The position numbers were made by a program, and so were the translations under genes. From Bradyrhizobium sp. CCGB01 (GTDB lineage Bacteria; Pseudomonadota; Alphaproteobacteria; Rhizobiales; Xanthobacteraceae), in assembly GCF_024199795.1 (NCBI RefSeq), contig NZ_JANADK010000001.1:1116001-1180000 (forward strand): a DNA stretch of 64,000 nt. The letters run 5' to 3'. This document shows positions 60,754-64,000 of this stretch, one piece after another. Positions within the stretch are counted from its first letter, which is position 1, and the number at the start of each line of letters is the position of its first letter. The notes under the pieces were generated by a model. That model saw only the letters and a list, made by a program, of their open reading frames with translations, was not told where the DNA came from and made no database searches.

Positions 60754-61521
60754 GTGCCCCTCGCGCCGCTGTTCCGTCCGATCGATGTCGCGCCGGCCTA
60801 TCAGAAGGTCGCCGACGCCATCGAGCGCGAGATCGTCAATGGCCGTATCAAGCCGGGCGATCCCATCGGGACCGAGCACGATCTGGTCCGGCAGTTCGGC
60901 GTCAACCGCTCCACCATTCGCGAAGGCATTCGTGTGCTGGAGGAGGGCGGGCTGATCAGCCGCGATTCCTCGCGCCGGCTGCACGCCTGCCTGCCGCGCT
61001 ACAGCAAGCTCGCAAGCCGCCTTAGCCGCGCGCTGGTGCTGCACGAGGTGACCTTCCGCGAGCTCTACGAGGCTTCGATGACGCTGGAGGTGGCGGGCAT
61101 CGAGGGCGCGGTGGAACGCGCGACGGAGGAGAACCTCGCCGAACTCGATGATAATCTCTTGCGCAGTGAGGCCGTGGTCGGCGATCCCGCGGCACTTGCC
61201 GAGTGCGACGCCGAATTCCACGTGCTGGTCGCAAAGGCCTCGCAGAACCGCGTGCTCCAGCTCGCGCGCGAGCCGGCGGCACAGCTGTTCTATCCGACCA
61301 CCGAGATGATCGTGACGGGCGTCGCCGAAGGCGGACCGCGCCTCGTCGCCGCGCACCGCCATCTCATCGATGCGATCCGCCGCCGGGACCGCGAGGCCGG
61401 CGTGCTGTGGACGCGCCGCCATTTGCAGGACTGGCAGCGTGGTTTCGAGAAGATCGCCTCGCTCGATCGCTCGGTCGAGCACATGTACATGGAGCACGCG
61501 CAGGCGGCCCGGCGCAGATAG
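60754..61521 (+). CDS. GntR-family (FadR subfamily) transcriptional regulator
   Basis: A 255-residue GntR regulator from the GTG at 60754, with TTGGAG upstream. The winged helix is YQKVADAIEREIVNGRIKPGDPIGTEHDLVRQFGVNRSTIREGIRVLEEGGLI (about residues 16-68), and the helical FadR-type C-terminal domain follows (FRELYEASMTLEVAGIEGAVERA, ECDAEFHVLVAKASQN, HRHLIDAIRRRDREA). Metal-binding Asp/His residues are suggested by DAEFH and the later H. It probably represses the binding protein and itself through the two TTGTCCGACAA sites, and perhaps the ligase at 61656. Confidence 0.93.
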   Translation: MPLAPLFRPIDVAPAYQKVADAIEREIVNGRIKPGDPIGTEHDLVRQFGVNRSTIREGIRVLEEGGLISRDSSRRLHACLPRYSKLASRLSRALVLHEVTFRELYEASMTLEVAGIEGAVERATEENLAELDDNLLRSEAVVGDPAALAECDAEFHVLVAKASQNRVLQLAREPAAQLFYPTTEMIVTGVAEGGPRLVAAHRHLIDAIRRRDREAGVLWTRRHLQDWQRGFEKIASLDRSVEHMYMEHAQAARRR

Positions 61522-61589
61522 CGCACGATCCGGACCCGAAGGGCCGCGCTAGCGCAAAGTGTGAAGCGGTTTTCCGAAAGATCATGCGC
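61521..61589. repeat. Dispersed palindrome, family D (copy 2)
   Basis: GCGCACGATCCGGACCCGAA...AAGCGGTTTTCCGAAAGATCATGCGC, a diverged relative of 32431-32477. Lies between the GntR and ligase genes. Confidence 0.65.
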
Positions 61590-61655
61590 AAAAAGACAAG
61601 ACGCAAGATTTCAAGCAACAAATCCAACAAACAAAGACATCACACGGAGGGACAC

Positions 61656-63269
61656 ATGACCGGCGACACCGCAGCCACCATCTCGAAAGCGCGCGAGCAT
61701 TCCATCGGTGATCTCCTGCGCCGCTCTGCGGGCCGCGAGCCGAACAAGCTTGCGGTGAGCTGCGGCAATGTGAGCTGGACCTTCGCCGAGATGGACGCGA
61801 TCTGCAACCGGCTCGGCCGCGGCCTGCTCGGGCTCGGCGCCAGGAAGGGCGACCGTCTCGCCGTGCTCTCGCGCAACTCGCATGCCTTCGCCGCGCTGCG
61901 TTTCGCACTGGCGCGGATCGGCGCGGTGCTGGTGCCGATCAACTTCATGCTCAATCCGGACGAGATCAATTTCATCCTGAAGAGCTCCGGTGCAAAGCTG
62001 CTCGCGACAGGTCCGGATTTCGTCGAGCCGGCGCGCGCCGCGTCAGCCAGGGATTGCGCGGTCGAGAAGATGATCTGGCTGCCGGGCGAGGACCCCGCCA
62101 CGGCGCCCGCGGGCCTCACCACCTTCGACGATCTGCTTGATGCCGACAGCTCGTTCCTGGAGGCATCGGTCGATAGCCGCGATCTCGCGCAGATCGTCTA
62201 CACCAGCGGCACGGAGTCCCTGCCCAAGGGCGCGATGCTGACCCATGAAGCCGTGATGTGGCAGTATGTCAGCTGCATCATCGACGGCAGCATGAGCGTG
62301 GAGGACAAATTCCTGCACGCGCTGCCGCTCTATCATTGCGCCCAGCTCGACGTCTTCCTGGGGCCGCAAGTGTATCTCGGCGCTTCCGGCGTGATCACGG
62401 GCAAGCCGACCGCCGACAACATTCTGGCGCTGATCCAGGCGCACAAGATCACCTCGTTCTTTGCGCCGCCGACGATCTGGATCGCGATGCTGCGCTCGCC
62501 GAATTTCGACAAGACCGACCTGTCGACGCTTCAGAAGGGCTACTACGGCGCCTCCATCATGCCGGTTGAGGTGCTTCTCGAATTGCAGCGTCGCCTGCCC
62601 AACGTAAAATTCTGGAATTTCTACGGCCAGACCGAGATCGCACCGCTCGCGACCGTGCTGCGGCCCGAAGACCAGCTGCGCAAGGCCGGCTCGGCCGGCA
62701 AGCCCGTGCTCAATGTCGAGACCCGCGTGGTCAACAATTCGATGGAGGATGTGAAAGTCGGTGAGGTCGGCGAGATCGTGCACCGCTCGCCGCATCTGCT
62801 CTCCGGCTATTACAACGATCCCGTGAAGACGGCGGCGGCATTCGCCGGCGGCTGGTTTCACTCGGGCGATCTCGCCACCGTCGACGAAGAGGGCCACATC
62901 ACCGTGGTCGACCGCGTCAAGGACATGATCAAGACCGGCGGCGAGAATGTCGCGAGCCGCGAGGTCGAGGAGATGGTCTACCGCATCCCCGAGGTCTCCG
63001 AGGTCGCCGTCGTCGGCCTGCCCGATCCGCGCTGGATCGAGGCGGTCACCGCGATCGTCGTGGTCAAGGCCGGGGAGAAGCTGGACGAGGATGCCGTCAT
63101 CAAGCACTGCGCCGGCCAGATGGCGCATTTCAAGGTGCCCAAGCGCGTGATCTTCGTCGATGCGCTGCCGAAAAACCCGAGCGGCAAGCTGCTCAAGCGC
63201 GAGCTGCGCCAGCGCTTCGTCGGCGGCGAGACGCTCGACAAGGCGGTCCAGAAGAGCTTTGGCACCTGA
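61656..63269 (+). CDS. AMP-dependent acyl-CoA ligase
   Basis: A 537-residue AMP-forming acyl-CoA ligase from the ATG at 61656, with CGGAGGG upstream. The P-loop reads YTSGTESLPKGAMLTH (T-S-G-T-E-S in place of T-S-G-T-T-G), the A5 region WNFYGQTEIAPLATVLRPED, the A8 hinge VVDRVKDMIKTGGENVASREVEE, and the catalytic Lys is in LPKNPSGKLLKREL. Related ligases activate medium-chain or aromatic acids. It follows the GntR gene on the same strand and precedes an oxidoreductase gene at 15 nt. It may be in the same regulon as the binding protein. Confidence 0.93.
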   Translation: MTGDTAATISKAREHSIGDLLRRSAGREPNKLAVSCGNVSWTFAEMDAICNRLGRGLLGLGARKGDRLAVLSRNSHAFAALRFALARIGAVLVPINFMLNPDEINFILKSSGAKLLATGPDFVEPARAASARDCAVEKMIWLPGEDPATAPAGLTTFDDLLDADSSFLEASVDSRDLAQIVYTSGTESLPKGAMLTHEAVMWQYVSCIIDGSMSVEDKFLHALPLYHCAQLDVFLGPQVYLGASGVITGKPTADNILALIQAHKITSFFAPPTIWIAMLRSPNFDKTDLSTLQKGYYGASIMPVEVLLELQRRLPNVKFWNFYGQTEIAPLATVLRPEDQLRKAGSAGKPVLNVETRVVNNSMEDVKVGEVGEIVHRSPHLLSGYYNDPVKTAAAFAGGWFHSGDLATVDEEGHITVVDRVKDMIKTGGENVASREVEEMVYRIPEVSEVAVVGLPDPRWIEAVTAIVVVKAGEKLDEDAVIKHCAGQMAHFKVPKRVIFVDALPKNPSGKLLKRELRQRFVGGETLDKAVQKSFGT

Positions 63270-63284
63270 GGCGGAGCATTCGCC

Positions 63285-64000
63285 ATGAAAGCCTGGCAGG
63301 TTGCGCGCGACTGGTCGATCGAGGGAATGGAGCTGGCCGATCTGCCCGAGCCCGCGCCTGGCCCGGGCCAGGTCGCGGTGCGGATTCGGGCGGCATCCCT
63401 GAACTACCGCGATCTGCTCACGGTGCAGGGTAGGGGCGGCGTTACCAGATTGCCGCTGATCCCGTTCTCGGACGGCGCGGGTGAGGTGATCGCCGTCGGC
63501 GAGGGCGTTAGCCGCGCTGCGGTCGGAGACCGTGTCTGTCCGATGTTCTTCCAGTCCTGGATCGACGGGAAGGTCTCGGCGACCAGCCGCCGCTACGCGC
63601 TCGGCGGCACGCGTCCGGGTGTGTTGCAGGAGGTCATGCTGCTCGACGCCGAGGGCGTCAGTCGCATCCCGTCGCACCTGTCTTTCCTGGAGGCGGCGAC
63701 GTTGCCTTGCGCAGGCCTTACCGCCTGGCGCGCGCTGTTCGAGGAGGCAAAAGTGCAGCCCGGCGACACCGTGCTGGTGCAGGGCACCGGCGGCGTGTCG
63801 ATCTTCGCTCTGCAATTCGCAAAGCTCGCAGGCGCAAGCGTAATCGTGACGTCGTCGAGCGACGAAAAGCTCGCGCGCGCCAAGGCGCTCGGCGCCGACC
63901 ACACCATCAACTATCGTTCGGTGCCGGAATGGGGCAAGGCCGCATCGGAGTTGACCGGCGGCGGTGTCGATCACGTCGTCGAGGTCGGTGGCAAGGACAC
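63285..64000 (+). CDS. Quinone-oxidoreductase-like zinc-type alcohol dehydrogenase (partial)
   Basis: The first 238 codons of a medium-chain dehydrogenase/reductase; the frame runs off the window. It starts MKAWQVARDWSIEGMELADLPEP with an N-terminal GroES-like domain (IRAASLNYRDLLTVQG, IPFSDGAGEVIAVGEGV) and a cofactor motif VLVQGTGGVSIFALQFAKLAGA. No zinc-cysteine cluster is seen, so it is of the zinc-free, NADPH:quinone oxidoreductase type. It lies 15 nt after the ligase gene, likely the same transcript. C-terminus and length cannot be judged. Confidence 0.9.
   Translation, partial: MKAWQVARDWSIEGMELADLPEPAPGPGQVAVRIRAASLNYRDLLTVQGRGGVTRLPLIPFSDGAGEVIAVGEGVSRAAVGDRVCPMFFQSWIDGKVSATSRRYALGGTRPGVLQEVMLLDAEGVSRIPSHLSFLEAATLPCAGLTAWRALFEEAKVQPGDTVLVQGTGGVSIFALQFAKLAGASVIVTSSSDEKLARAKALGADHTINYRSVPEWGKAASELTGGGVDHVVEVGGKD

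Noticed and set aside
62043..63974. Minus-strand open frame of over 600 codons across the ligase and the start of the last gene
   Set aside because: Antisense to two well-supported genes; composition is a shadow of GC-rich codon use.

Overview
The window is GC-rich chromosomal DNA, most likely from an alphaproteobacterium of the Bradyrhizobium group. The evidence is a membrane-bound ferritin exporter (mbfA) behind an Irr-type ICE palindrome, a rhizobial-style initiator tRNA, several families of short dispersed palindromic repeats, DUF1127 and DUF3775 proteins, OpgC, and many paralogous catabolic enzymes with their transporters. I see no phage, integrase, transposase, plasmid or CRISPR genes. 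The species assignment is inference from content.

Layout. 1-1.4 kb: the end of an amidase / oligopeptide ABC transporter operon. 1.9-5.5 kb: a GlsB-type stress membrane protein, then a type I secretion ABC exporter and its HlyD adaptor. 5.7-9 kb: AMP nucleosidase, a secreted TPR protein, a DUF1488-like protein and a CinA-like amidohydrolase. 9.1-13.2 kb: an operon of two amidohydrolases and a Rieske ferredoxin, convergent with an MFS symporter. 13.3-17.2 kb: two LysR regulators, a DUF1127 protein, a GNAT acetyltransferase and an SDR. 17.2-22.3 kb: acyl/alcohol oxidation genes (enoyl-CoA hydratase, SDR, AidB-like acyl-CoA dehydrogenase, zinc alcohol dehydrogenase, NTF2-like protein). 22.5-25 kb: amidase and mbfA. 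25-32.3 kb: a mostly minus-strand catabolic block (epoxide hydrolase, two metallo-beta-lactamase-fold hydrolases, GST, FAH-family enzyme, a frameshifted quinone oxidoreductase, SDR). 32.5-39.4 kb: CvpA, SDR, FUSC/HlyD efflux pair, GMC oxidoreductase, coniferyl-aldehyde-dehydrogenase-like ALDH. 39.7 kb: initiator tRNA-Met with a terminator. 39.9-42.9 kb: a two-gene LodA/LodB-type (cysteine tryptophylquinone) oxidase system whose oxidase carries a Tat signal. 43.5-49.4 kb: an orphan protein, a zinc-ribbon/cyclase/AAA/TPR protein, OpgC and a DUF2059 protein. 49.4-59.3 kb: a six-gene operon coding for an acyl-CoA synthetase and a ribose-type ABC importer with two beta-propeller (SMP-30/strictosidine-synthase-like) domains, one fused to a permease, with a divergent AraC regulator. 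59.4-64 kb: a branched-chain-type binding protein divergent from a FadR-type GntR regulator with two matching operators, then an acyl-CoA ligase and a quinone-oxidoreductase-like gene that runs off the window.

The most interesting items are (i) the lodAB-like pair with a Tat leader, (ii) the ABC importer operon with a permease/beta-propeller fusion plus a separate propeller, (iii) the 25-bp ICE palindrome before mbfA and the paired TTGTCCGACAA operators, (iv) a clean one-base frameshift in a quinone oxidoreductase, (v) SDR enzymes lacking the catalytic tyrosine, and (vi) dispersed repeats, including a 24-nt exact repeat 45 kb apart and a repeat that supplies the stop codon of a FUSC gene. All functional calls are from motif reading by eye; no database search was run.
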